Assembly: GCA_017998195.1 (NCBI GenBank) | Contig: JAGODN010000010.1 | Location: forward strand, 1-17,078 | Direction: 5' to 3' | DNA length: 17,078 nt | Source: Desulfobulbus sp. | GTDB taxonomy: Bacteria; Desulfobacterota; Desulfobulbia; Desulfobulbales; Desulfobulbaceae | Part shown: positions 7,722 through 14,843 of the stretch, piece by piece | How positions within the stretch are numbered: the stretch's first letter is position 1 | Layout of the letters: each line of letters starts with the position of its first letter | Position numbers and translations under genes: made by a program | Notes under the pieces: model-generated | Told to the model about the DNA's origin: nothing | The model's input: the letters and a program-made list of their open reading frames with translations, nothing else | Databases searched by the model: none

Positions 7722-10145
7722 TCATGGCTCCGGCTTGTCCTCGGTCGCCTGCTTGCGCCGGCGCGGGATCTTGCCCAGGGCGAGTTCGATCACCTCGTCC
7801 ATGTGACCGACCGGGAAGAAATGAATCTGCTTGCGCAACTCCTCCGGGATCTCCACCAGGTCCTTCTGGTTTTCCTCGGGGATGATCACCTTGTCGATGC
7901 CGGCCCGGAGCGCGGCCAGGGCCTTGTCCTTGAGGCCGCCGATGGGCAGCACCCGGCCGCGCAGGGTCACCTCGCCGGTCATGGCCAGGCGTGGTTTCAC
8001 CGCCTTGCCGCTGATCGCGGAAAAAAGCGCCGTGGTCATGGTGATGCCGGCCGAGGGGCCGTCCTTGGGAATGGCGCCCGCCGGCACGTGGATATGGATG
8101 TCCACCGTGTCGAAATACTCCGGTTCCACCCCCAGCGCCTTGTTGCGGCTGCGGCAGTAGCTGAGCGCCGCCTGGGCGCTCTCCTTCATCACCTCGCCCA
8201 GTTGGCCGGTGAGCAGGAGCTTGCCCTTGCCGGGCAGCACCGAGGTCTCGATGTGCAGCAGTTCGCCGCCGACCTCGGTCCAGGCGAGTCCGTTGACCAG
8301 CCCCGGGTGGCCGCTGGTGTCGAGCAGGGCCTCGGGCAGGAACTTGGGCGGCCCCAGGTACTTCTCCACCGTCTTCTCGGAGATCACGTACGGGCCCTTG
8401 CCGCCCTCGGCCACCTTGCGGGCGATTTTTCGGCAGACCTTGCCGATGGCCCGCTCCAGGTTGCGCACCCCGGCCTCGTGGGTGTAGCGCTTTATGAGGA
8501 TCTCCATGGTCGCGTCGTCCAGCTTGATCTGGCCGACCTTGATGCCGTTTTCGCCGATCTGCCGGGGCAGCAGGTACTTGCGGGCGATCACCATCTTCTC
8601 TTCCAGGGTGTAGCCGGACAGCTGGATCACCTCCATGCGGTCCAGGAGCGGCCCGGGAATGGTGTCGCTGCGGTTGGCGGTGGTGATGAACATGACCCGG
8701 GAGAGGTCGAACGGCAGGTTCATGTAGTGATCGGAGAAGGTGTTGTTCTGCTCCGGGTCGAGCACCTCGAGCAGAGCCGAGGAGGGATCGCCGCGGTAGT
8801 CGTCGCCGATCTTGTCGATCTCGTCCATCATGAACACCGGGTTGTTGGTGCCGACGCTCTTCAACCCCTGGAGGATGCGGCCCGGCAGGGCGCCGATGTA
8901 GGTCCGCCGGTGGCCGCGGATCTCCGCCTCGTCGCGCATGCCGCCCAGCGACAGCCGGTAGAACTTGCGCCCCATGGCCTTGGCGATGGCCTGGCCGAGC
9001 GAGGTCTTGCCCACGCCCGGAGGACCGACAAAGCAGATGATCGGCCCCTTGGTGTTCTCGTTGAGCTTGCGCACGGCCAGGTATTCGAGGATGCGCTCCT
9101 TGATCCGGTCGAGCCCGTAGTGGTCCTCGTCGAGTATCCCGGCCGCCACCTTGAGGTCGAGCACGTCGGTCGACGATTCCTTCCAGGGCAGGTCGAGGAA
9201 CCAGTCCAGGTAGGTGCGGACGATGGTCGCCTCGGAGGCGTCGGGGTGCATCATCTCCAGCCGCTTGAGCTGCTTCTTCGCCTCTTTCTTGGCGTACTTG
9301 GGCATCTTCTTCTTGCGCAGCTGTTTGCGCAGATCCTCGATCTCCTGCGAGTAGCCGTCCTCGTCGCCGAGTTCGCGCTTGAGCGCCTGGATCTGCTCGC
9401 GCAGGAAGTATTCACGCTGGCTGCGCGACATCTCCTCCTTGGCGTCGGACTGGATCTTGGCCTGGACCGTGGACACCTCCAGTTCCTTGTGCAGCAGGTC
9501 GGCCACCAGGCGCAGGCGCTGGACCGGGTCGATGGTCTCGAGGATCTTCTGCGATTCGGCGATCTTCAGGCGCAGGTTGGAGCCCACCAGGTCAGCCAGC
9601 CGGCCCGGCTCCTCGATGTTGTTGATGATCATCATCAGGTCCGAGGAGAGCAGGCCGCGCAGGCTCATGATCTTCTCGGTCTGCTCGCGCACGGTGCGCA
9701 TCAGCGCCTCGGTCTCGACCGTGATCTCGCCGGTCTCGGGCTCCTCGATGAGGTCGATCTCCACCCGGTAAAACGGCTTCTGCTGCTGGAAGGAACGCAC
9801 CCGCGCCTTGGAGATGGCCTGCACCAGCACCTTCAGGCGGCCGTCGGGCAGCTTCAGGGTGCGCATGATCATCGACACCATGCCCACGCGGTACAGATCC
9901 TTTTCCTCCGGGTCGTCCTTGGTCGGATCCTTCTGGGTGACCAGCATGAGCAGCTTGTTCTTGCTCAGCCCCTCGTTGACCGCCTCGATGGAACCGGGCC
10001 GGCCGACAAAGAGCGGAATGATCATGTAGTTGAACACCACCACGTCACGCACCGCCATCATGGGCAGGGACTCGGGGATCTCCAGGTCCTGGGTGCTCTC
10101 CCCGAAATCTCCCATGCTGGTCGATAACGAATCGTCAAATTCCAC
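7722..10145 (-). CDS. lon: ATP-dependent Lon protease
   Basis: An 807-residue cytoplasmic AAA+ serine protease that degrades misfolded and regulatory proteins. Order: N-terminal substrate-binding domain (about 25-220), charged coiled-coil (about 225-300), AAA+ module with Walker A GPPGVGKT (374-381) and Walker B VFMMDEID (437-444), and C-terminal protease domain with catalytic Ser698 in KDGPSAG and Lys741, 43 residues later as in E. coli Lon (S679/K722). Full length, no lesions seen. The start is a GTG at 10145, fixed by a perfect AAGGAGG 6 nt upstream. It heads a probable lon-mltG operon and is divergent from the beta-helix transferase gene. Heat-type regulation is common for lon, but I see no clear sigma32 or CIRCE element. 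Confidence 0.98.
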   Translation of the reverse strand: MEFDDSLSTSMGDFGESTQDLEIPESLPMMAVRDVVVFNYMIIPLFVGRPGSIEAVNEGLSKNKLLMLVTQKDPTKDDPEEKDLYRVGMVSMIMRTLKLPDGRLKVLVQAISKARVRSFQQQKPFYRVEIDLIEEPETGEITVETEALMRTVREQTEKIMSLRGLLSSDLMMIINNIEEPGRLADLVGSNLRLKIAESQKILETIDPVQRLRLVADLLHKELEVSTVQAKIQSDAKEEMSRSQREYFLREQIQALKRELGDEDGYSQEIEDLRKQLRKKKMPKYAKKEAKKQLKRLEMMHPDASEATIVRTYLDWFLDLPWKESSTDVLDLKVAAGILDEDHYGLDRIKERILEYLAVRKLNENTKGPIICFVGPPGVGKTSLGQAIAKAMGRKFYRLSLGGMRDEAEIRGHRRTYIGALPGRILQGLKSVGTNNPVFMMDEIDKIGDDYRGDPSSALLEVLDPEQNNTFSDHYMNLPFDLSRVMFITTANRSDTIPGPLLDRMEVIQLSGYTLEEKMVIARKYLLPRQIGENGIKVGQIKLDDATMEILIKRYTHEAGVRNLERAIGKVCRKIARKVAEGGKGPYVISEKTVEKYLGPPKFLPEALLDTSGHPGLVNGLAWTEVGGELLHIETSVLPGKGKLLLTGQLGEVMKESAQAALSYCRSRNKALGVEPEYFDTVDIHIHVPAGAIPKDGPSAGITMTTALFSAISGKAVKPRLAMTGEVTLRGRVLPIGGLKDKALAALRAGIDKVIIPEENQKDLVEIPEELRKQIHFFPVGHMDEVIELALGKIPRRRKQATEDKPEP

Positions 10146-10151
10146 GTTATT

Positions 10152-10158
10152 CCTCCTT
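10152..10158 (-). promoter_or_regulatory. Strong ribosome binding site of lon
   Basis: AAGGAGG on the minus strand, 6 nt before the GTG at 10145. It is the main evidence for the GTG start. Confidence 0.85.
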
Positions 10159-10203
10159 CATATCGCTCAGGCGCGATGGAATGTCTTGCTGAACAGTCGG
10201 TTG

Positions 10204-10232
10204 ACAGTAAACATGACCCCGAACGAAGTCAA
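10204..10232 (-). promoter_or_regulatory. Candidate sigma70 promoter of lon
   Basis: On the minus strand TTGACT, a 17-nt spacer and TACTGT. The -35 box is strong and the -10 box weak. It would start transcription roughly 50 nt upstream of the lon GTG. Confidence 0.4.
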
Positions 10233-10269
10233 GCGGACCCACCTGCCCGTCCGGCAAAGAAAATTTCCC

Positions 10270-10298
10270 TTGAATAATTGCCGGTGCATCAATATAGA
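10270..10298 (+). promoter_or_regulatory. Candidate sigma70 promoter of the beta-helix transferase gene
   Basis: TTGAAT, a 17-nt spacer and TATAGA, in an AT-rich patch within a GC-rich neighbourhood. The predicted start is about 40 nt before the ATG at 10344. It is back to back with the lon promoter candidate. Confidence 0.6.
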
Positions 10299-10343
10299 GA
10301 GCCAGCCCCCCGCCACCTGTCCCAGCCCACCAAGGAGCCGGTT

Positions 10344-11144
10344 ATGCTGACCACAGGGTCCTTTTTCGATCTCGCCGAATCCCCCTTCCGGGATCTGTTC
10401 GCCGACTGCGCCCACGCCTGGGAGCCGCTGAAAAGGCTCAAGGGATACATCGACGCCCGCACCCAGCCGACCTTCCGCCACGTCTGCCTGACCGAGGGCG
10501 TGCCGCTGGACAGTCCGTACGTGTTCCACAACGGCAAACTGCGCAATGCCCGCGAGTGCATCATCACCTACGGCGACACCGGCAGGGGTGGGTTGAGTGT
10601 CTGGGAAAACGGGCAGATCCTCGAGGGCGCCTCGGTGATCATGGGCGGGGCGGTGATGGTGGGCCGGCACATCAACATCGGCCGGGGGGTGCTGATCGAG
10701 TCCGGGGCCATGGTCAAGGCGCCGGCGATCATCGGCGACCATTCGGAAATCCGCCAGGGCGCCTACCTGCGCGGCTACTGCCTGATCGGGCGGCGGTGCG
10801 TGGTCGGCCACACCACCGAGGTCAAGCACTCCATCTTCCTCGACGACGCCAAGGCCGGCCACTTCGCCTACATCGGCGATTCGATCCTCGGGGCCAACGT
10901 CAACCTGGGCGCGGGAACGAAGTTCGCCAACCTGCGCTTTCTTCCCGGCACCGTCACCGTGCGCACGCCGGAAGGCGCCGTGGACACCGGCCTGAAAAAG
11001 CTCGGTGCGATCCTCGGCGACCGGGTCCAGACCGGCTGCAACTCGGTGACCAGCCCGGGCACCCTGATCGGCCCGGACAGTTTCCTCATGCCCAACGTTA
11101 CGGCCCCTTCCGGAGTACACCCTCGAAAAAGCGTGATACGCTAG
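10344..11144 (+). CDS. Stand-alone left-handed beta-helix acyltransferase (GlmU C-domain-like)
   Basis: A 266-residue protein built mainly of hexapeptide repeats (about residues 95-195), forming a left-handed beta-helix. The stretch from HTTEVKHS through KAGHFAYIGDSILGANVNLGAGT closely resembles the acetyltransferase half of GlmU (acetyl-CoA: glucosamine-1-phosphate). The GlmU nucleotidyltransferase domain is absent; instead there is a ~90-residue N-terminal part I do not recognise. It may acylate a sugar phosphate or sugar nucleotide, or be a bacterial relative of sugar-1-phosphate nucleotidyltransferase C-domains; the substrate is uncertain. The ATG at 10344 has AAGGAG at 6 nt; a longer frame upstream would start before the promoter region and is rejected. 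The last 47 nt overlap the convergent membrane-protein gene. Confidence 0.85.
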   Translation: MLTTGSFFDLAESPFRDLFADCAHAWEPLKRLKGYIDARTQPTFRHVCLTEGVPLDSPYVFHNGKLRNARECIITYGDTGRGGLSVWENGQILEGASVIMGGAVMVGRHINIGRGVLIESGAMVKAPAIIGDHSEIRQGAYLRGYCLIGRRCVVGHTTEVKHSIFLDDAKAGHFAYIGDSILGANVNLGAGTKFANLRFLPGTVTVRTPEGAVDTGLKKLGAILGDRVQTGCNSVTSPGTLIGPDSFLMPNVTAPSGVHPRKSVIR

Positions 11145-11466
11145 CACCCGGCCGCTCACGTTCCTCCACGGCCAGCGGCGATCCCTGGCCCGCGTACTCG
11201 TACAGGGCGAAGAAAAAGGCGAACAGGATGCCGAAGGTGAAGAACAGCCGGAGCAGCCTGTCCCAGGGCGGCCAGCCCCGGCCGGACAGGCGTCGGACCA
11301 CGGTGGCGACGATGTAGGCGAAGCCGATGGCGTAGGGCGCGGTGAGCAGCATCTGCGAGAGGGTGCCGGTGGCGATCTGGCCCAGGTCCGCCCCCATGCG
11401 CAGATGAAAGAGCAGGTAGGCCAGGGCCGTCAGCACAAAGGTAATTTTTTCCCGTAATGTCTTCAT
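11098..11466 (-). CDS. Small three-helix membrane protein, unknown function
   Basis: A 122-residue protein I do not recognise. Three hydrophobic segments are visible: about 8-20, 37-58 and 71-91 (LLRLFFTFGILFAFFFALYEY), followed by a charged tail that is probably soluble. The strand choice rests on this coherent membrane topology; the opposite strand reads only a proline/arginine-rich shadow over most of the region. There is no good Shine-Dalgarno before the ATG at 11466. Both ends overlap neighbours: 47 nt with the beta-helix gene at the 3' end and up to 10 nt with the divergent 356-residue gene at the 5' end, so its promoter would have to lie inside that neighbour's coding sequence. Confidence 0.7.
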   Translation of the reverse strand: MKTLREKITFVLTALAYLLFHLRMGADLGQIATGTLSQMLLTAPYAIGFAYIVATVVRRLSGRGWPPWDRLLRLFFTFGILFAFFFALYEYAGQGSPLAVEERERPGASVSRFFEGVLRKGP

Positions 11467-12527
11467 TTATGAGCCAGTTCGCTGTCTGCGTGTTTCCCGA
11501 ATCGGTCCCCCGAGAGGACCAGGTCGCCCCCCTTGTACAGGCTTTCGGACAGGTTGTCCACCTGCAACCGGTGGAGGACGAACCCCTTACCGCCCCCTCC
11601 CCGGCCATCCTCGAACTGCTCCAGGCGGGCCGTCTCCGCCTGGTCACGCCGGTGCCGCTCGGCGACCGGCGGGACCGCTTCCTCGCCCTGGTGCGCGACA
11701 TGGCGCAGCGTCGGGACGATTACCTCAGCCAGCTGGCCCTGCTCACCCTGGCGGACCTGCACCGGCACAGCCGGCCGGAATCGGGCCGGTCGATCCTCTC
11801 CGGCCTGCTCGCGCGCGCGGCCATCGATCAGCAGGAGGAGGAAACAGCAATGCGCCTCTGGCAGGCGCGGCTGGTGCTGAAACTGGGGGAACTGTTCGAT
11901 GCGGAGCAGGCCGGCCTGGAAGAAGCCCTGCAGGCCATAGACCGCCGGCAGGAGAACCTGCTGAAAGAGTTGCGCGAAGAAACAGACGAACTGTTCGCGC
12001 TGACGGACAGCCTGCAGGAGGGCGGCCAGCGGACCGAGGCGATGCTCGCGCACCGGCTCAAGGCATGGAGCCGGATGTTTTTCCACCGGCCGTCCCAGCC
12101 AACGCCGGCACTGTTCGTCACCGCCCACCCGGCGGCGATGGACACCCTTGTGGACCGCTACGAAGCGGAGCAGCGGCAGAGCCCGCAGCACCTGGTCAGT
12201 CTGGAGTTGCCCGCCGCCAACGGCACGGCCGCGGTGTCGGCCGCGCCGCTCATCGACACCTGTCCGCTTCTGCGCACGGCCCTGTTGGCCGCCGACGGGC
12301 AGGACCGGGCCACGAGCCTGCGCCAGGGGGCGGCGGCCTGGGCGCACCGCCTGGACGAGGTGTATGTCCAGGCCGAGGACCGCAGCCGGCTCGACCTGTT
12401 CGCCTTCCCGGGCATGAGCGCCCGGCAGCTTTTCCTCGCCGCTTATGCCGGCGAACGGACCGGACCGGGCCAAGCCGACCCGCCGGACCCCCCACCCACC
12501 CTGGTCGGCACGCTCACCGCCCGCTGA
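11457..12527 (+). CDS. Uncharacterised 356-residue protein with helical middle region
   Basis: I do not recognise this gene and assign no function. The start MSSFMSQFAVCVFPESVP allows ATG at 11457 or 11469; neither has a good Shine-Dalgarno, and the second would remove the overlap with the divergent gene. No signal peptide or membrane helix is seen, so it is probably cytoplasmic. Residues 120-205 are rich in Glu, Gln, Leu, Ala and Arg with heptad-like spacing and look like long helices or a coiled coil. A distinct C-terminal part contains TPALFVTAHPAAMD (216-229) and DLFAFPGMSARQLF (313-326), and a proline-rich tail ends the protein. Codon use is strongly GC3-biased like its neighbours, supporting real coding. 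It ends 12 nt before the convergent PilZ gene. Confidence 0.75.
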   Translation: MSSFMSQFAVCVFPESVPREDQVAPLVQAFGQVVHLQPVEDEPLTAPSPAILELLQAGRLRLVTPVPLGDRRDRFLALVRDMAQRRDDYLSQLALLTLADLHRHSRPESGRSILSGLLARAAIDQQEEETAMRLWQARLVLKLGELFDAEQAGLEEALQAIDRRQENLLKELREETDELFALTDSLQEGGQRTEAMLAHRLKAWSRMFFHRPSQPTPALFVTAHPAAMDTLVDRYEAEQRQSPQHLVSLELPAANGTAAVSAAPLIDTCPLLRTALLAADGQDRATSLRQGAAAWAHRLDEVYVQAEDRSRLDLFAFPGMSARQLFLAAYAGERTGPGQADPPDPPPTLVGTLTAR

Positions 12528-12539
12528 TCCAGTCCCCCC

Positions 12540-12866
12540 TCAGCCATTCCGGCGGGCGACCGGTTCAAGGGCGTGCACATAGTCGCGCCACCTTGCCGGG
12601 GGGTCGGCGATCTCCACTCCCATCCGCTTGTACAACCGGTCGGCGGTCTGCCACCGAGGCCGCACCCGGAACTTGAACAGGCGGTCGCCATGGCTGACGA
12701 CCACCGTGTACGAGGCGGATTTCCGCCCCACCCGGGCCGGCAGGTCGAACAGGCACAGCCCGGACCGGGAAATATCGTGGACCGTGCCGGAGCAGGCGCC
12801 GATGCCGTCGGAGACATCGATGTGCATGTTCCTGACCTTGATGCGCGGGTACTGTCGTTTGTCCAT
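12540..12866 (-). CDS. PilZ-domain protein (c-di-GMP binding)
   Basis: A 108-residue single PilZ domain. The two c-di-GMP motifs are present: an RxxxR-type stretch in DKRQYPRIKV (residues 2-11) and the DxSxxG motif in HDISRSGLCLF. Such proteins bind cyclic di-GMP and then alter motility, exopolysaccharide or other outputs through partners; the partner is unknown here. The ATG at 12866 begins the domain; GTG codons at 12872 and 12884 are alternative starts with no better ribosome site. It lies 70 nt downstream of the universal stress gene on the same strand and may be cotranscribed; a 5-bp hairpin (12917-12932) lies between them but has no U-tract. Confidence 0.87.
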   Translation of the reverse strand: MDKRQYPRIKVRNMHIDVSDGIGACSGTVHDISRSGLCLFDLPARVGRKSASYTVVVSHGDRLFKFRVRPRWQTADRLYKRMGVEIADPPARWRDYVHALEPVARRNG

Positions 12867-12936
12867 GGGAGCCACGCCAACCACCCCTGCCCGGAAAGTG
12901 CCCTGCCGCCGTCCGCCCTTGTGCGCGCAAGGACCT

Positions 12937-13419
12937 TCAGACCGCCTTGTCCTCGCACTCCTCCCGGTAGGGGTTGATGGTCATCACCGGGCAGCAGGCG
13001 GTTTTCACCACCTTGTCGGCAACGCTGCCGAACATGATCCGCTCCACCCCCTTGTAGCCGTGCGTGCCCATGACGATCAGCTGCACCTTCTTGCGGGCCG
13101 CGTACTTGAGGATCTCCTCGGCCACGTCGCCGGCCAGCACCTTGCTGGTGACCTCGGTGACCCCGGCGGCGGCGAACATCTCCCGCTGTTCCTCCATGAA
13201 CGACTCCATCTGCTGCTGGGCCGAGGCGAACAACTCCTCCTCCAGGTTCGGCAGGTTGATCGGCGGCACGAAGAAGCCGCTGTAATCCTCGAAGTTCTGC
13301 ACCACGAAAATGAGATGCAACTCCGCCTGGAAGGTGCCAGCCACATAGGCGGCGGCCTTGGCGATCTTGCCGGCGTTGTCGGAAAAGTCGATGGGGGTCA
13401 GGATGCTCTTGATGTTCAT
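12937..13419 (-). CDS. Universal stress protein (UspA family)
   Basis: A 160-residue single-domain universal stress protein. It opens MNIKSILTPIDFSDNA, with the Asp after the first strand that is typical of the family, and carries the ATP-binding signature G-2x-G-9x-G-S as GTHG (118-121) and GS (131-132), followed by CCPVMTI. This places it in the nucleotide-binding branch. Such proteins accumulate under starvation, oxidative or respiratory stress and their molecular role varies. The ATG at 13419 has AAGGAG at 6 nt; the open frame upstream of it is AT-rich leader and is rejected. It is divergent from the AhbD-like gene across a 294-nt spacer and may head a two-gene unit with the PilZ gene. 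Confidence 0.95.
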   Translation of the reverse strand: MNIKSILTPIDFSDNAGKIAKAAAYVAGTFQAELHLIFVVQNFEDYSGFFVPPINLPNLEEELFASAQQQMESFMEEQREMFAAAGVTEVTSKVLAGDVAEEILKYAARKKVQLIVMGTHGYKGVERIMFGSVADKVVKTACCPVMTINPYREECEDKAV

Positions 13420-13713
13420 CACGCTCTCCTTCCTGGAAAAGGCTGTTGGTTTGAATTTCCTTAAAAATAAAACGATTGCAAAGAATTGCCACAATTATTG
13501 TCGGCTTCGCATCCCTCTGACCCGCCGCCCGCCGCGGTCCGGACAAAGCGGTTGACCCGGCCGGCGGGGAGGAATATAGTCTTGCCATCTTCGTTGGCCG
13601 CAAGCCCATTGCCACAGGGTGGCGGCAGCCGACAGGCGCGCCGCGCCGGCCGGCGGCCGCGCCCCCTGCACCGGTCCCCGCTTCCCCCGCCGCCCGCGCA
13701 CCTTGAGCCCCCT
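13420..13713. other. Divergent regulatory spacer between the universal stress and AhbD-like genes
   Basis: The left part (about 13440-13505) is an AT-rich island in a very GC-rich region and probably holds the universal stress promoter, although no single -35/-10 pair stands out. It contains the perfect 11-nt dyad ACAATTATTGT at 13491-13501. The middle holds a clear rightward promoter (13552-13580). The right part (13590-13713) is a GC-rich leader for the AhbD-like gene with no recognisable gene. Confidence 0.6.
13552..13580 (+). promoter_or_regulatory. Sigma70-type promoter of the heme gene block
   Basis: TTGACC, exactly 17 nt, then TATAGT: five of six matches in each box to the consensus. 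The predicted start near 13587 leaves a leader of about 127 nt before the ATG at 13714. It is the best promoter match I found in the window. Confidence 0.75.
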
Positions 13714-14766
13714 ATGGAATTTTCGCCGAAATGGATCGCCTGGGAGATCACCCGCCGCTGCAACCTCCGCTGCGTCCACTGCCGTTCCTCGTCCCAGCTC
13801 GAGGTCGAGGGACATCCGGACTTCTCCCTGGACGAGGCGAAACGGGTACTGGACGACATCCACAGCTACGCCAGCCCGGTGGTGGTGCTCTCCGGCGGTG
13901 AACCGCTGCTGCGGCCGGACGTGTTCGACATCGCCCGTTACGGCACCGCCCTCGGCCTGCGCATGTGCCTGGCCACCAACGGCTCCCTGGTGACCGCGGA
14001 CACCTGCCGACAGATCACCGAGTCCGGCATCAGAATGGTCTCGCTCAGCCTGGACGGCTCCACCGCGGCGGTGCACGACGATTTCCGCAACCAGCCCGGC
14101 GCCTTCGACGGGGTCATGAACGCCATCCGCCTGTTCAACGCCCACAACATCGACTTCCTGGTCAACTCCTCGTTCACCAAACGCAACCAGGACGAGGCGC
14201 CGAAGATCCACCAGCTGGTCAAATCCCTGGGCGCCACCGCCTGGTACCTGTTCATGATCGTGCCCACCGGCCGCGGCGAGGAGATCATGGCCGAGCTGAT
14301 CCCGCCGGACGAGTACGAGGCCATGCTCAACTGGCACTACGACATGGAAAAGGAGGAGGACGAACTGCTCGTCCGCCCGACCTGCGCCCCCCAGTACTAC
14401 CGGGTGGTGCTGCAACGGGCCAAGCAGGAGGGCGAGCGGTTCAAACGACGCACGCTCAAGTTCTCCACCGGCGGCTCCAAGGGCTGCCTCGCCGGGCAGC
14501 TCATCTGCATGATCGACGTGGACGGCAACGTCCTGCCGTGCAGCTATTTCCCGCTGCCGGCGGGCAACATCCGGCACCAGTCGTTCCGCGAGATATGGGA
14601 GGAGTCGCCGCTTTTCCTGGAAATGCGCGATTTCGCCGGGTACAAGGACCACTGTGGCCGCTGCGAGTACCTCAACGTCTGCGGCGGCTGCCGGGCCAGG
14701 GCCTGGGCCGTCACCGGCGACTACCTGGCGGGCGAGCCGTTCTGCTCCCACCGGCCGGGCCGCTGA
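13714..14766 (+). CDS. ahbD: Radical SAM/SPASM protein, AhbD-like heme b synthase
   Basis: A 350-residue radical SAM enzyme. The N-terminal [4Fe-4S] motif is CNLRCVHC (Cys16, 20, 23) and the SAM-binding GGEP is at 61-64. The C-terminal SPASM region has Cys258, 276, 314, 317, 323, 326 and 344 (CGRCEYLNVCGGC), predicted to hold additional clusters. The stretches IAWEITRRCNLRCVHCRSSS, RPTCAPQYYRV and GCRARAWAVTGDYLAGEPFC resemble AhbD, which oxidatively decarboxylates iron-coproporphyrin III to heme b in the siroheme-dependent heme pathway. The related AhbC and NirJ are alternatives, so the exact step is an inference supported by the hemE neighbour. The ATG at 13714 starts the domain; its ribosome site is weak, and the upstream open frame is low-complexity Pro/Arg sequence overlapping the promoter. 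Confidence 0.75.
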   Translation: MEFSPKWIAWEITRRCNLRCVHCRSSSQLEVEGHPDFSLDEAKRVLDDIHSYASPVVVLSGGEPLLRPDVFDIARYGTALGLRMCLATNGSLVTADTCRQITESGIRMVSLSLDGSTAAVHDDFRNQPGAFDGVMNAIRLFNAHNIDFLVNSSFTKRNQDEAPKIHQLVKSLGATAWYLFMIVPTGRGEEIMAELIPPDEYEAMLNWHYDMEKEEDELLVRPTCAPQYYRVVLQRAKQEGERFKRRTLKFSTGGSKGCLAGQLICMIDVDGNVLPCSYFPLPAGNIRHQSFREIWEESPLFLEMRDFAGYKDHCGRCEYLNVCGGCRARAWAVTGDYLAGEPFCSHRPGR

Positions 14767-14843
14767 GCCCGCTCGCCGGACCGCGCCGGTCACCGGCCCC
14801 CTCGTCAACCTTCGGCCGCAAGGCCACCCCCACGGAGACCATG

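Noticed and set aside
11463..12473. A 336-codon open frame on the minus strand over the unknown 356-residue gene
   Set aside because: The plus-strand frame has the GC3 bias and coherent helical pattern of a real gene; the minus-strand translation looks like a composition-driven shadow.
13475..13500. A sigma54-like GG...GC element before the universal stress gene (TGGCAATTCTTTGCA on the minus strand)
   Set aside because: GG and GC are separated by 9 nt, whereas sigma54 promoters need 10 almost without exception.
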